Assembly (NCBI GenBank): GCA_037043015.1
Contig: CM073324.1
Span: 28,498,097-28,562,096, forward strand
Reading direction: 5' to 3'
Length of the DNA: 64,000 bases
From: Bryum argenteum
Taxonomy: Eukaryota; Streptophyta; Bryopsida; Bryales; Bryaceae
Position numbers and translations under genes: made by a program. This document shows positions 10,806 to 24,084 of the stretch, piece by piece. Each line of letters opens with the position of its first letter. Position 1 is the stretch's first letter. The notes under the pieces are model-generated. The model was given only the letters and a program-made list of their open reading frames with translations. It was not told where the DNA came from and did not search any database.

Positions 10806-12638
10806 ATGATGACGTTTAACTGCATCAACATCAGCAGCAGCAGCAACAACAACAGCAATGTGGGCATTCCCGTGGGCTTCCGCTTCCACCCGACGGACGA
10901 AGAGCTGGTGGGGTGTTACCTCCTCGACAAGGTCTCTAGGCCGCCGCCGGACCCCCGCGATGATCTGCGCATCATCCGCGAGCTCGACCTCTACCGCCAC
11001 GAACCCTGGGATCTCTCAGGTAAAGACATCATCCATCTCTCTGTCCTTGCCTGCCGATCTCCCCATGTGATCCTTCAACCAGAAGAAGAGCGAGAGAGGC
11101 TGATATCGAATACGGATCGATGTGTGCAGAGGTGTGCAAGATTCCGGGCGACCACTCCGCCAACCAGAACAATTGGTACTTCTTTAGCCACAAAGACAAG
11201 AAGTACCCGACGGGCAACCGCGCCAACCGGGCGACGAAAGCAGGGTTCTGGAAGGCCACGGGGCGCGACAAGTGCATCCAGACGCGCGGAGCCGTGGGGA
11301 TGCGCAAAACGCTAGTATTTTACCGCGGCCGTGCGCCTCACGGCCAGAAGACGGACTGGATCATGCACGAGTTCCGCCTCGACGCTCCTGGTGACGCGCT
11401 TACTTCCTCCATCCACAGCCGTCACTCTGCGGCTGATCATGTACTGGCCCTTTCCATTCATCCCTTCTACGGTTATTCTTTTCTTCTTGCTCATTCATGT
11501 TTCGATATGGTCGTAGCACTTTCCGAAGCCTCTGATTGACGGCTTTCTTGCTCACGCGTCACAATGAATCGAACGACCCACTCCTTTCTGTACCTGAACT
11601 TGTTGTCATTCAACTCCAGGGTGGTAAAAGCTGAGATTGTCGCAATAGCACGCAATTGATGTGTCAAGTGATATTGGGGATATTCCGCCATACATGTCTT
11701 GTTCGTAATGAAAAAAGCCTTTCGCACTTTCCGTGTTAAGACGATCTACATGTTGCAGTTTTTCGTAAATTGATATTGGTGTCGTGTGTATGTCTGTCTG
11801 GATGTGTGTACAGGAGGATGCGGGTGCTTGGGTGGTGTGTCGAGTCTTTCGCAAGACAAAGAACCTGAAATCCAAAGGCGGCGATAGTAACAATAGCAAC
11901 AACAATGACACGCCGACGACGTCGGTGGAAGAGGACCACCAGATGGCGCTGCTCCCCGAAATCACTGATTCCACAGAGAAATTCTCCAGCGACGAAGGTG
12001 AGCACGTGGACTACCCCCCCGTGGACATGCTCCACTACAATCACTGCAAGCAGGAGCTTTTGTCCTTGACGGACTACTCACATCACGAGCTGGCGCCAGG
12101 CGCCCTTCTGCTTCCGAACGCTATCACCAGCAGCTCCGACTCCATGTTCCCGCAGCAGCGCACTAGTTACGTGGAGTACAACACGACGTTTGGACAGCAG
12201 CAGCATCAGCAGCAGCAAGACTCGACGTTCGAGCACCAGCCTCCACTCTTGATACCGTCGACGTCGTCAGCGGCGGGGTACTTTTCGGCGCTGGAGAACA
12301 ACCCCTACCAGGCCCTGCTGGGGGAGCAGCATCTGACTCAACTGACCCGCTACAACGGGCGTGGCAGCGGCACCTCTCCTTCCTGCTCGTCGGCTATTCT
12401 GGAGGGACTGGAGGATTTCCGATTTGGTTGCAATACCTCGTTGCCGCTGTCGATGGATCAGACTCTGACGGACGTCGTCTCTCGCCCTCTGCAGCAGCAG
12501 CAGCAGCAGCAGCATCGGCAGCATCAGCTGCTGCTGTCTCAGGAGTTGGAGGCCACAGTGTCGTTTGCAACTCCATGGAATCAACGCGATTTCTGTCACG
12601 CGTCGGAGGTGAACAATGCCACCTTTTTGGAGCATTAA
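10806..12638 (+). CDS. NAC-domain transcription factor, VNS/BRN-like
   Basis: Nuclear DNA-binding regulator of the plant-specific NAC family. Three exons: 10806-11019, 11130 to about 11390 or 11440, and 11814-12638. The first ATG of the frame is used. The NAC domain covers residues 21 to about 165: subdomain A with [12 protein letters not shown] (residues 24-35), B with [13 protein letters not shown] with [14 protein letters not shown] (87-100) and [16 protein letters not shown] (104-119), D with [20 protein letters not shown] (129-148) and HEFRL, E with WVVCRVFRK. The GRDKCI plus [13 protein letters not shown] combination is, from memory, typical of the VND/NST/SMB and BEARSKIN group, which controls cell-wall and cell-death programmes. 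The tail is rich in Gln, Ser and Asn with a CAG-encoded Gln run near 12490, as in activation domains. With a phase-0 donor at 11441 the protein would be 449 residues; see the finding on the second intron. Confidence 0.93.
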
Positions 12639-13169
12639 CATTGAGTGATGCAATGTTGACCAGTCCTACACAGGCAGCATGCATACCTATACATATGATC
12701 ACAGGCAAGCTGAGAGAACATGTTCAGATGAATATCCGGCAGCTGGGCGATTTTGGATAACTATTCTATACATACTGACGTTTGCATGTATTGAGAGTTA
12801 GGTTGGAAGAGCGCGAGAGAAAACAGCCATTCACTTACTAAGAAATATTCCGGATCACGCGAAGGAAATTAGACTTTATTTTACCTTCTACCCTCACTTC
12901 AACGACTGTAGGCGTGCAGAAGGATCATGTAATAGCACTGAGTATCAGAAGTTACGTGCACTCTCGAGAGAACCAACTTTTACATTGTAGAGCGGTCGGG
13001 ATTGTCGCAGTCTATTACATAGTCTTTCTGGTAGCATCGACTCCTAATTTTTGCTGCACAGGCCTCTCTAGCTGATTCCTGTGCGACAGCGATAGAGATG
13101 GGAAAATCCTTGCCGATCCTGGTGACAGCCATTTATTTAATAAAAATTGTTGATAATTGTACATACAAA

Positions 13170-13175
13170 AATAAA
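13170..13175 (+). terminator. Candidate poly(A) signal of NAC gene
   Basis: AATAAA lies 532 bases after the NAC stop codon in AU-rich sequence. The segment 12639-13169 contains no gene and is taken as the 3' UTR. Plant signals are loose, so this is only the best-looking match. Confidence 0.4.
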
Positions 13176-13179
13176 CGTG

Positions 13180-15780
13180 AGTGCTGATCTTGGACATCTT
13201 AATATATTTTCTCTAATCATGCTCTGAACCTGTAAGAATGAAAATCGGTGTGTGAAAGTAGACTAGTTTATTAAGATTGCGTGTAGTCGTACGAAAGTAT
13301 GTCACCCAGTTGAGACCTGAGGAGCTGCAGTTCAAGTTGGTCCGGTTCGCTTCTGCGGGCTGGCTCCTGCGCTTGCCTAAGTTGCCATGTAGTAAAGTAG
13401 TGAGTCCTGGAACAACAACAGTCAAGTTAGAATGGCAGTTATGAGATACCTTGCGAGCATCGTCTGACACTCATCACCGGTGATTGTGGTGGTGATGCTG
13501 CAGCACCAGTGGTCTGTGTGTATCTTGTTGTATCTGATATATGTGTCACCCATCAGCCGAGATCCTTCCTGATCACCACGGGGTCATATCCATCAGTCAC
13601 CATCACGGCCTTCGCTTCGATCCCATTGTAGGCTGCTGCGTTCACATTGTTCACTCCACTCAACGACGTCCTCAATCTGTATGTCGTACAGTCGCCGATG
13701 TGACCGCTCATTGCGAGCTTCAGCACGACTTTTTCAAATGAACACCAATTTCCATTCGAGTGCTAACGAGAGCCAAACTGGTGACAATCAGCTCCCTATC
13801 TATATCTCTTTACGAATCGAAAGGGTGCGCACACGGCAGAACATGGGGTGTTCAGATGTTCATAGTTAGCCAATGTAACTGCAAGCCATGTCTTTGTAAT
13901 GGACGTGACGCGATAGGTGAATCGGCTTCCTTCTGCATTGTAACTCAAGTTGTGTGCAACTTCAATGTTTACAGTTGAGATATGTGTGCACACATTCTTC
14001 ACTGTAGTCAAACTGTCAAAATAAGGAAGTCAAAAGCTAGCTAGCAAGCAAGGCAAGCAAGCTAGGTAGCTCTTGAATGGTCATGTCATGGGCATACGGT
14101 GTCTCACCATCAACGAGCACAGTGGTGGGTATTATAATCCAACATGATTAAGGGCTGCCACTGTGCGCGTCGCTATCAGATTCAGTGAAGCCTGGCAATG
14201 ATGAAAAGCTCGAAGCTTGGAGGGAAGGTTACCAGGGTGGTCATGAATGGTCCCCCCATACAACTTCAGACATCCGGGTATCGCACAAGAGACCAAGGAG
14301 CCCCAGAAGTATTATTATCTATTTATCTTATTTTTAAAATTTATTTTATTTTTCTTTGGTGGCAGCGAGCGAGCAGAAAGCGTGGTAGAAATGAATGCCG
14401 GCCGGGCTATGGTTAGTGAAGCGGTGTGAAGGAATGGTGACATAGATGAGTTAGAAGGAAGCGAAGGGGCCGGGGGCGTCGATGGATCGATACGATTGGC
14501 AGGCATGCCAGAGCATGCAATGAAGGTGGGGCTCAATAAGAGAGGCTGGAGAGGCGTGTGAGCAGTGAAGTAATTAGACGAGCTAGCAAGCTAGATTGCT
14601 TGAGTAGAGAGGTGTAGCAAGAGCAGTAATGTGACGGGAGGATGCTGATTGCCATTCGCTTTGCCATGGTCGTGCACACTTGCCCACTGTAACTGCAAGT
14701 TAACGAGGCATAGCCTGGGCCCGGTGAGGAGATGCTGTAGTGGTACAAGTACAAAGGCAGGCGACCCTACTGAAGCTCCCCCTTAATTCGCTCTTCCTCA
14801 TGTGCTTGAGAACGATGGCTGCACCAACCACCCCTCTTCCCACTGATCCTCCATTTCGCTCCTCATCCTTCCCTTCCCAGTTCCCACACCACTTTCACGT
14901 CCCCAGATTGCTCCACAGCTGCACTCTCATTCTGGCCACAACATCCTTTTCCAGTATTACAAACTTTTCATTCTTTCATTCTTTTTGGACATCAAAGTCA
15001 TGTGCATGAATCTTGACTAAATCTTGATTAGAGTTCCGTCATTGTTTTGAAGCCCAACCAATCCCCCTCAATTTGCACAATCCTCCCCTGCCTCCAAAAT
15101 GTTACGACTTGGTCCTTGTCCGGTGACGTTTTTTTACCTTGAAAAGGTTCATACGTTTGCTTCGTTCCACATGGAATCGATGGCTTACATCGTTGGTGCA
15201 TGATGAAGCAATCCATGAATGTCTGGTTAGTACACGAAATGGATCCTTTGTCGGAAACGAATTAGTACTACAATCACTCAATCCCTGTATGTGTTAAATG
15301 TCGAAGTCCAACATCTTGAAAGTCTAGCTGAGACTTACTTTGAAGAGCGTTTTCACTCAATGTCCGTTTTTTGACAAAAACTTGCTAGATTGGATCCCCA
15401 GTATTCTTGTTGTGAAAATTGCGGATCCACTCAAGTAGGAATGAATGGCTTGTGTTTTTGTGAAGGCAACTTTGGGTTTACAACTTCCAAACATCAGGCA
15501 TATGTTACCATTGCCAAGTCAAATTATTTCTGTCAAATTATTTTTTCCTGAATTTTTAAAAAATAAGAGTAATTTTATGGTAAAGTTAAACAACTTTCTA
15601 GCAGGGAGTATTGCATAAAGGTTCATTTCTTTAAAAATAAATTGAAAACTTGTGGTTTCACGAGCTATATCTTCCTCATCAACGGTTTCAACTTTATTTT
15701 TTGAGTTAAATCGAATGTGAGTTAAGTCCTTGCGATATAATGCTAAGCTCAATCTAAGATGTGATGAAGATATAGCATAT
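13180..15780. other. Intergenic DNA without a convincing gene
   Basis: Open frames up to 89 codons lack family signatures. Local low-complexity features are AGCTAGCTAGCAAGCAAG-like sequence near 14036-14075 and an AT-rich stretch near 14310-14360. Nothing else was recognised. Confidence 0.6.
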
Positions 15781-15809
15781 ATTTAAGTGCAAGGGGTCTA
15801 CTTTTGAAC

Positions 15810-16025
15810 TTAACCCCTAAAGATCCCCGGCCACCAAAGTGGAGGTTTCCTATTTCGGGCAGCCTAGATGAAGGGGTTAAAAGTAATATTTTTTCCAAAT
15901 TTTTTTATAGGATGCTCCTTGCACCGCAAAGTGCATGTGGTAAAATTTTCAAATCCAAATTCCAATTTTAGAACCTTCATCTAGAAATTTTAGGTTTAAA
16001 GTCCAAAAAGGGCACTTTAATTTAG

Positions 16026-16059
<34 letters not shown>

Positions 16060-16757
16060 GAAATATGTTCATGAACAAATCATTACTTGAGTTCCAAAGT
16101 GACCCAAGTCAAAAAGTTTGTCAATTTCACAAGGGCAGCCCTCAAAATTTACAAAAACAATCTTCACAATTTCTAGTAATTTCTTAGTTAACTTTTACAA
16201 AATTTGTCAAAATTTAAGGTTTTGGAATTATCCCAAATTTTTTTTTCTCAAATTTCACAAACTCATAATGGCACCTACTCGCCATTGGGATCTTTAATTA
16301 AGCCAAATATATCGAATGAAATGCATGTTTTATTATATTGTTGTTATTAGACCTTCTTTTACGAAATAATTTGCATGAAGGTCGCAGAAATGGAATGAGT
16401 TTCCAAAATTTTGCATGAGCGTACCCAACTTGATTACCCATATGAAAAAAATATGGGATTTATGTTCAATCTTCAATTTTCTCTTTGCTCCATGGAAACA
16501 ATTTCTCACAAGCAATGCCCGAAAAAACTTTTGCACCAACTTTGAATGTTATGATCTCACAAATGATAAAGATCCAACGATTGAAATTTCACATGGTAGT
16601 AGTGATAGTAGGTAGGTTGGAGATCTTACGGTTGAAAGTACAAATAAACAATAATAAACAATTTTTTGACCATGTCTCAATTGAAACAAGGTGGTAGAAA
16701 ATTGCAGTTTTTGGTTTTGGAAGTCCAAAGAACGCTTGGATTTTTAGGGGTCAATAT
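15810..16757 (+). repeat. Terminal-inverted-repeat element R2, long copy
   Basis: The left end reads TTAACCCCTAAAGATCC. The right end, at about 16740-16757, reads in reverse complement TTGACCCCTAAAAATCC. Internal blocks match 24085-24440 directly (GGGCAGCC or GGGTAGCC, AAATATGTTC, TTTACAAGGGCAGC-like) and 820-1205 in reverse complement. A 31-base T run lies at 16028-16058. No intact coding sequence is seen, so it is probably a non-autonomous or decayed DNA element of unknown superfamily. A target duplication was not established. Confidence 0.6.
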
Positions 16758-17219
16758 TCTTCCTTAGGATGGTTTTCACCATTATAGGGCTATAAACGAG
16801 CCCCAAGTGTATTTTTCATGAGTTTTTTTGTACAAGCATGATTGTTTCCGAAATTCCGAGATGAGGTTAACAGCTTCCTTGTTGGTGATTTTAGTGATGC
16901 AACAATTGTTTGTTGGTAGCATTATCACCTAAGAGTGAAATTGATGAAAATTTATAATATTCTTTGAATACCAAAACATCATGATACCGCAAAATTCTGA
17001 GGCTTCATGACTCCTGATTTAATCCATATTATATATGATAAGTTTATCACAAGAGTGTATGATCAAGATATAAATGAGTAGCTTAATTTACAATTAAATT
17101 GGTAGTTCAAGCCCAAAAATCCATAGGTCTTTTTACTCAAAATAGATCATTGTCTATGGAGTGTCATTAGTAAAAATGAAAGTGGGTTCAAAATGATCCT
17201 AATGTAGTAGAGGATGGTG

Positions 17220-17810
17220 GGTAAGAGGAGGGATATAGTCCCCCTAAGAGTTAGCCATGAGTCTTTGGTTTGACCAGGGTTGTCATATCGGGCGTGTTGA
17301 GGTGATCGGGGCAGGCAAAGTGGGCGGAGGAGTTGTCTCCAGCCGGTAGGCGTGCCTGCCCGCCTTGATTGTAAAGGGCATGTAATTTTTCGTGGGTAAG
17401 ACATTTCGCAGTATAAAACCACGTAGGATGTGACATGGAAGGCCACCGTGGCGTCGAAGTGGGTGGCGGGAGGCAGGAGGGGTGCCAAAAATGCAAGGCG
17501 GGTACCCTTTAGGCACGGCGGATTGCTACTAGGCTAAACAGATTCGTCTTGGACACGGCGGATGACTTCTTGGCAAGGCAAGTGAATTCTAGTCAAGGCG
17601 GATTTCAAGGCAGTAGGGCAGGTTTCAACTTTCAAGAGGGCGGGGGAGGGTTTCCTAAGGCGGAGCAGATTCTCCAATTGGGGAGAGTGGGTTCCATTTG
17701 GTGCGGCAAGTACAACAGGGCGGGTGCGGGGGGGAGGGGCGGTGCAGCGTGGGAGGAGAGGAGAGGCCAAACCAAACGAGGCCAGTCGTAACGTAGCTAT
17801 TCCAAACATT
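17220..17810. other. GC-rich low-complexity block
   Basis: An isolated block with many GGCGG, GGCAGG and GGGAGG words inside AT-rich DNA. It ends in GGCCAAACCAAACGAGGCC, which resembles ends of plant non-autonomous DNA elements. A short inverted match, TCCAAACATTC at about 17801 and GAATGTTTGGA at about 17855, follows it. Overlapping frames on both strands look like composition artefacts. Confidence 0.4.
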
Positions 17811-18059
17811 CTCCTACTATATCCAGGTAATCAAAATCTCAGTTTTTGTCAAGGAATGTTTGGACTTGTCGACTCCAAAAATACCCGGAGTGGGTGGAGA
17901 AGGGGGGATATTCAAGGAGAGGGGGATCCAAGTCTTCCCACTTTTAATTCCCCCTCTTATTCAAATTTGAGCCACCACATTCCAATTCCCAATCTTGTTC
18001 AAACTTTGAGCTACCACACTCCAACCCCCACCCCCCCCCTTTCTTATTCAATTTGGAAT

Positions 18060-18240
18060 ATGAAAGCTTGGAAATGTAGCTTAACAATGAAGTGCATGTC
18101 ATTAGTTCATACTTCATTGTATGGATCTTCAATTATATTATACAAACTAATTTGGGACTTGATTGGGACTCGGCACACATGATTTTGTCTAAAACAAAGT
18201 CGAGGTGAAGAAATTATAGGCTTGTAGCTCTCCGAAGTTA
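18060..18240 (+). repeat. Dispersed repeat R1, partial copy
   Basis: ATACTTCATTGTATGG followed by a T-rich stretch, ACAAACTA, GATTTTGTCTAAAACA and GAAGAAATTA matches the block at 465-580 of the left R1 copy in the same orientation. It directly precedes the satellite array. Confidence 0.6.
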
Positions 18241-18289
18241 TAGATCTCCAACTAATTTGGGATTTATTTATAGCCCCTCTCAAACCTTG

Positions 18290-21200
18290 AAGATTGTATG
18301 TAAGTCACACTTTAGTAAAGTTCAACAAAGAGAGACAACAATGCTGTAAGAAAAGACGCTTGAAATATACTAGTCCTAATTGTGCTTGTAATACATTAGT
18401 ACTAGGGGTGCTTGTAATACACTAATTTGAAAGATAGTATCAATTTGACGCTTTAGTAAAGTTCAACGCAGAGAGAAAACCATGCCATATGAATAGAAGC
18501 TTGAAATACTAGTCCTGATTGTGCTTGTAATAAATGTGTACTAATGGTGCTTGTACTACACTAATTTGCTTCCAGTGGCCTGATTTGGAAGATGGTGTTA
18601 ATTTCACCCTTCTCTAATAGTCTAAAATTCAACAAGAAAGAGAGCCATGACGTAACAACAAATTCTTGTAATACACTAATCCTAGTTGTCCTTGTAAATT
18701 GTAATACATTATTTTGCATCCCATGACGTGAATATGGTTTCGATTTCACGCACCTGTAACGTTGACCGAGTAGAGCATAAAAATATATTATTATAATACA
18801 TTTATCCTACTTGTCCTTGTAATGTACTTGTTTGCTTGCAATAACCTGATTAGGAAGATGATGTCAGTTACACGCTCCTCTAACAATCAACAAGACAGAC
18901 ATCCATGATGTAACCATAGATGCTTGTAATACACTAGTCCTAGTTGTGCTTGTAATACAATAATCTGCTTGCCCTGACATGAGTTGGAATATGGTGTCCA
19001 TTTCATGCACTTCTAGTCTTCATTGAGGAGAGACAGCCATGACGTAATATAGGATTTTGATGATGCACTTATCCAAATTTTGCTTGTAATACACTTACTT
19101 GCTTGCAATGGTCGGATCTGGAAAATGGTGTCAATTACACGCTTCTTTGATGGTCTAAACTCAACAAGAAAGACAACCATGACGTAACAACAAATGCTTG
19201 TAATACATTGATCCTTGTTCTCCTTGTACTACACAAGTTCTAGTTGTGCTTCTAATACACTAATTTGCTTGCCGAAAAGTGAACTCAAATATGGTGTCCA
19301 TTTCACGTACTTGTAATATTCACTGAGGAGAAACTTTAATGACTTAAAATAATGTTTTTATAATAGAATTATCCAAATTGTGCTTGTAATACACTTATTT
19401 GCTTGCAGTAGCCTCATTTGGAAGATGGTGTTGATTTCACTCTTCTCTAAACTTCAACAAAGAGAGACATCCATGACATAACCATATATGCCTGTAATAT
19501 ACTTATCCTTGTAAGCTTATAATACACAAGTTCTAGTTGTGCTTGTAATAGACTAATTTGCTTGCCGTGACATAAATTGCAATATGGTGTCCATTTCACG
19601 CGGCCATGACGCAACAACAAATGTTTGTGATACATTGATCATTTTTGTCCTTATAGTACACTAGTTCTTGTTTAGCTTGTAGCACGCTAATTTGCTTGTC
19701 GTGACGTGAATTGGAGTGTAGTGTCCATTTCATGCACATGTAAGATTCAATGCGGAGAGACTGCCATCACGTAAATAAGATGTTGATGATACACTTATCG
19801 AAGTTGTGCTTGTAATACACATTAGCTTACAATGGCTTGATTTGGAAGATTGTGTCAATTACACGCTCCTCTAAACTTCAACAGAGAGAGACACCCGTGA
19901 CGTAACCTAGTCCTAGTTGTCCTTGTAATACACTAATCTGCCAGCCGTGTCGTGATAAGGAAGATGATGCCAATTACATGCTCCTCTGAACTTCAAGAGA
20001 GAGAAGTGGAGTAACCATAGATGCTTCTTCTACATTCTTAAATGGACACCTTCTTCTACATTACACATTCTATGGTGTCCATTTAATGTGTAATGTTTAC
20101 AAAGGAGAGACTGCTATGACATAAAATTAAATTTTCATGGCACACTTATCCTAATTGTGCTTTTTATACACTTGTTTGCTTGCGGTACCTAGTTAGGAAG
20201 ATAATGTCAATTACCGGCTCCTCTAAACTTCAACAAAGAGTCATCCATGACATAACCAAAGATGTTTTTAATATACTTCTCCTAGTTGGCTTGTAATATA
20301 TTAGTCCTACTTGAGCTTTTAACACACTAATTTGCTTGCGGTGACATGAATTGAAATATGGTGTCCATTTCATGCACTTGTAATGTTCACTGAGGAGAGA
20401 CGTTGTCATGGACTTATTTTCTTGCCGTGAGAAGAATTTGAATATAGTGTCTATTTTACGCACCTTGAAAGTTCATTGAAGAGAGACAGCCATGAAGTAA
20501 ATGAGATGTTGATGATGCACTTATCCAAGTTGTGCTTGTAATACACATATTTGCTTGCACTGGACTGATTTGGAAGATGGTGTCAATTACATGCTTCTCT
20601 AAACTTCAACAGAGAGAGACATCCATAGCGTAACCATAGATGCTTCTATTACTCTTATCGTAGTTGGGTTGTAATACACTAGTCCTACTTAAGCTTGTAA
20701 TACACTAATTTGCTTGCGGTGACATGAGATGGAATATTATGTCCATTTAATGCACTTGTAGCCTTCATTGAGGAGAGACAGCCATGACGTAAAATAAGTT
20801 GTTTATGATACACTTCTCCTAGTTGTTCTTCTAATACACTTATATAGTTACTATTGTAATACACTTATTTGCTTGTTGTGACGTGATTAGGAACATGGTG
20901 TCAATTACACGCTTCTTTAATAGTCTAGAATTCAACGAGAAACGCACCCATGACGTAAGAACAAATGCTGGTAATACACTAATCCTAGTTGAGCTTGTAA
21001 TACACTAATTTGCTTGCCGTGACATGAACTCAAATATGGTGTCCATTTCATGCACTTGTAAGTTCATTGTGGAAAGAGTGCCATGACGTAAAAATAGAAG
21101 TTTAGGATACACTTATCGTAGTTGTGCTTCTAATACACTTCTGTGCTTGCACTGACCTCAGATTTAGGAAGATGATGTCAATTATAAAGTCTTCTAAACT

Positions 21201-24020
21201 TCAACAAAGAGAGACATCCACAAAGTAACGATAGATGCTTGTTATACACCTATCCTTGTAGGCTTGTAATACACAAGTCCTAGTTGTGCTTGTAATACAC
21301 TAATTTGCTTGAAGTCATGTGAATTAGAATATGGTGTCCATTTTGGTGATTTTAGGCACCTTAGACGTTCACTGAGGAGAGACTACCATGACGTAAAATT
21401 AGGTGTTGATGATACACTTATCCAAGTTGTGCCTGTAGTACTTCAACTTGCACGCAATAAGCTCATTAGAAAGATGATGTCAATTACACGCTCCTTGAAA
21501 CTTCAATATAGAGAAACATCCATGACGTGACCATAGATGCTTGTAATACACTTATCCTAGTTAGCTTTTAATACACTTTTCCTAGTTAGGCTTGTAATTC
21601 ACTAATTTGCTTTTGGTGACATGGATTGGAATATGGTGTCTATTTCATGCACTTGTAGCGTTCATTGAGGAGAGAGAGCCATGACGTTGAAATAGATGTT
21701 TATGATACACTTATCCTACTTGAGCTAGTAATACACTTATTTGCTTGCAGTCACTTGATTAGGAAGATGATGTTAATTACACTCTCTAAACTTCAATAGA
21801 GAGAGAGATCTATGATGTAACAACAAATGCTTGTAATGCACTGATCCAAGTGATCCTTGAAATACACAAGTTTTAGTTGTGCTTGTAATACAGTAACTTT
21901 CTTCTTGACGTGACGTGAATTGAAATATGGTGTCCATTAGAAGCTCATGTAACATTCACAGAGGAGAGACCATGCCATAAAAATAGATGTTTATGAAAAC
22001 TTATCCTAGTTGTGCTTGTAATGTACATGATTGCCTGCAATACTTTGATAAAGAAAATGATATAAATTACACGCTCCTCTAAACTTCAACATAGAGAGAC
22101 ATTCATGACATGACCATAGATGCTTGTGATACAATTATCTAGTAGGCTTCTTATACAAAACTCCTAGTTGTGTTTGTAATCCACTAATTTGCTTGCCGTC
22201 ACGTGAATTGGAATATGATGTCTATTTCACGTACATGTACCATTCACTGAGAAGAGACTGCAATGACGTAAAATAAGATGTTTATGATAGACTTATCCAA
22301 GCTTTAATACATGTATTTGCTTGCAGTGGCTTGATTTGGAAGATGGTGTCTATTCCATGCTCCTCTAAATTTCAACAGTAAATGCTTGTAATACACTTAT
22401 CGTAGTTAGCTTTTGTACACTAGTTCTACTTGTGCTGCTAATACACTAACTTGCTTGCCCTGTCATGATTTAGATTATGGTGTCGATTTCAAGCACCTTT
22501 AACGTTCATTAAGGAAAGACTACGAAGACGTAAAATTAGGAGTTGATGATACACCTATCCAAGTTGTGCTTGTAATACTTTAACTTGCTCGCAATAACCT
22601 GATTAGAAAGCTGATGTCAATTACAAGCTCCTTGAAACTTCAACACAGAGAAACATCCATGACGTAACCATAGATACTTGTAATACACCTATCATAAATA
22701 GCTTCTTATACACTAGTCCTAGTTAGGCTTGTAATACACTAATTTGCTTTTGGTGACATAAATTGGAATATGGTATCCATTTCATGTTCTTGTAGTGTTG
22801 TCTCAGGAGAGACAGCTAGGATGTAAAATAACATGTTCAAGATAAATATATTTTAGTTGTCCTTGTAATACACTTATTTGCTTGCAGTGACCTGATTAGG
22901 AAGGTGATGTCAATTACACGCTCTTCTAAACTTCAAGAGAAAAAGACATCCATGACGTAACCATAGATGCTTGTATAAAACTTATCCTAGTTGGCATGTA
23001 ATACACAAGTCTTAGTTGTGCTCGTAATACTCTAATTTGTTTGCCATGAAGTAAATTGGAATATAGTCTCTAACTGACGCTCCTAGAACGTTCACTGAGG
23101 AGAGAGTGCCATGACGTAGAATTAGATGTTACTGATACACTTATCCTAGTTGTGCTTGTAATATACTTGTTTGCTTGTTGTAGCTTGATTAGAGCAATGA
23201 TGTTTATTATACGCTCCTCTAAACTTCTACAGAAAGAGGCATCCATGACGTTATTATAGATACTTGTGATACACTTATTATTGTTGGCTTGTAATACACA
23301 AGTTCTAGTTGTCCTTATAATATATTAATTTGCTTTCCATCACGTTAATTGGAATATGGTGTCCATTTCAGACACCTTTAATGTTCACGAAGGAGAGAAT
23401 AGAATCCCATGACGTAAGATTAGATTTTGATGATACAGTTACCCAAGTTTTGCATGTAGTACACTTATTTGCTTGGAGTCACTTAATTTGGAAGATGTTG
23501 CCAATTACATGCTTCTCTACTAGTCTTAAATTCAACGAAAAGAACAGCCATGACGTAACAATGAATACTTGTAATACACTATCCTAGTTGTCCTTGTAAT
23601 ACACAAGTCCTTGTTGTGCTTATAATACACTAAATTGGTTGCGGTGAAGTGAATTGGAATATAGTGTCCATTACACGCACCTGTAACGTTCACTACGGAG
23701 AGATCGCCATCACGTAAAATAAGATGTCGATGATACAGTAATCCAACTTGTGCTTGTGATACACTTATTAGCTTATAGTGACCAGATTTGGAAGATGGTG
23801 TCAATTACTTGCTCCTCTAAATTTCAACAGAAAGAGATGTCCATGACGTAACTATAGACGCTTATAATACACTTACCATAGTTGGCTAGTAATACACTAG
23901 TCCTACTTAAGCTTGTAATACACTTATTTGCATGGTGTGACGTGAATAGGAATATGTTGTCATTTTGACGCACCTTTGACACCATCTTGACACCATCTTG
24001 ACACCATGGTTGTCTCACTT
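18290..24020 (+). repeat. Dimeric satellite array, about 295-bp unit
   Basis: About 38 monomers alternate between two types. Type A, about 135 bp, reads GCTTGCCGTGACGTGAATTG, GAATATGGTGTCCATTTCAC, then GTTCACTGAGGAGAGAC, CATGACGTAAAAT. Type B, about 160 bp, reads GCAGTGACCTGATTTGGAAG, ATGGTGTCAATTACACGCTC, CTCTAAACTTCAACA, GAGAGACATCCATGACGTAA, CCATAGATGCTTGTAATACAC. Both end in the linker TAGTTGTGCTTGTAATACAC. Type A anchors fall at about 21008, 21302, 21605, 21897, 22188, 22447, 22740, 23035, 23330, 23630 and 23925, giving a spacing near 295. The right edge carries three copies of CATCTTGACAC or close variants at 23979-24007. No gene is present. Confidence 0.93.
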
Positions 24021-24084
24021 GGAGTATACTTGTTAGATGTACTTGAAGCTTTAAAAGGGGGACTTAAAGAACTCTATCATCTAC

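Noticed and set aside
11784..11813. Apparent N-terminal extension of the last NAC exon
   Set aside because: The extra codons lie before the acceptor TACAG and are intron sequence. The NAC domain is supplied by the earlier exons.
17147..17809. Minus-strand frames of 77 to 113 codons
   Set aside because: Proline- and Arg-rich translations from a GC-rich low-complexity block, in competing frames, with no signature.
18290..24020. Short open frames of 60 to 90 codons within the satellite
   Set aside because: They recur with the monomer, change frame between copies, and have no conservation of protein over DNA.
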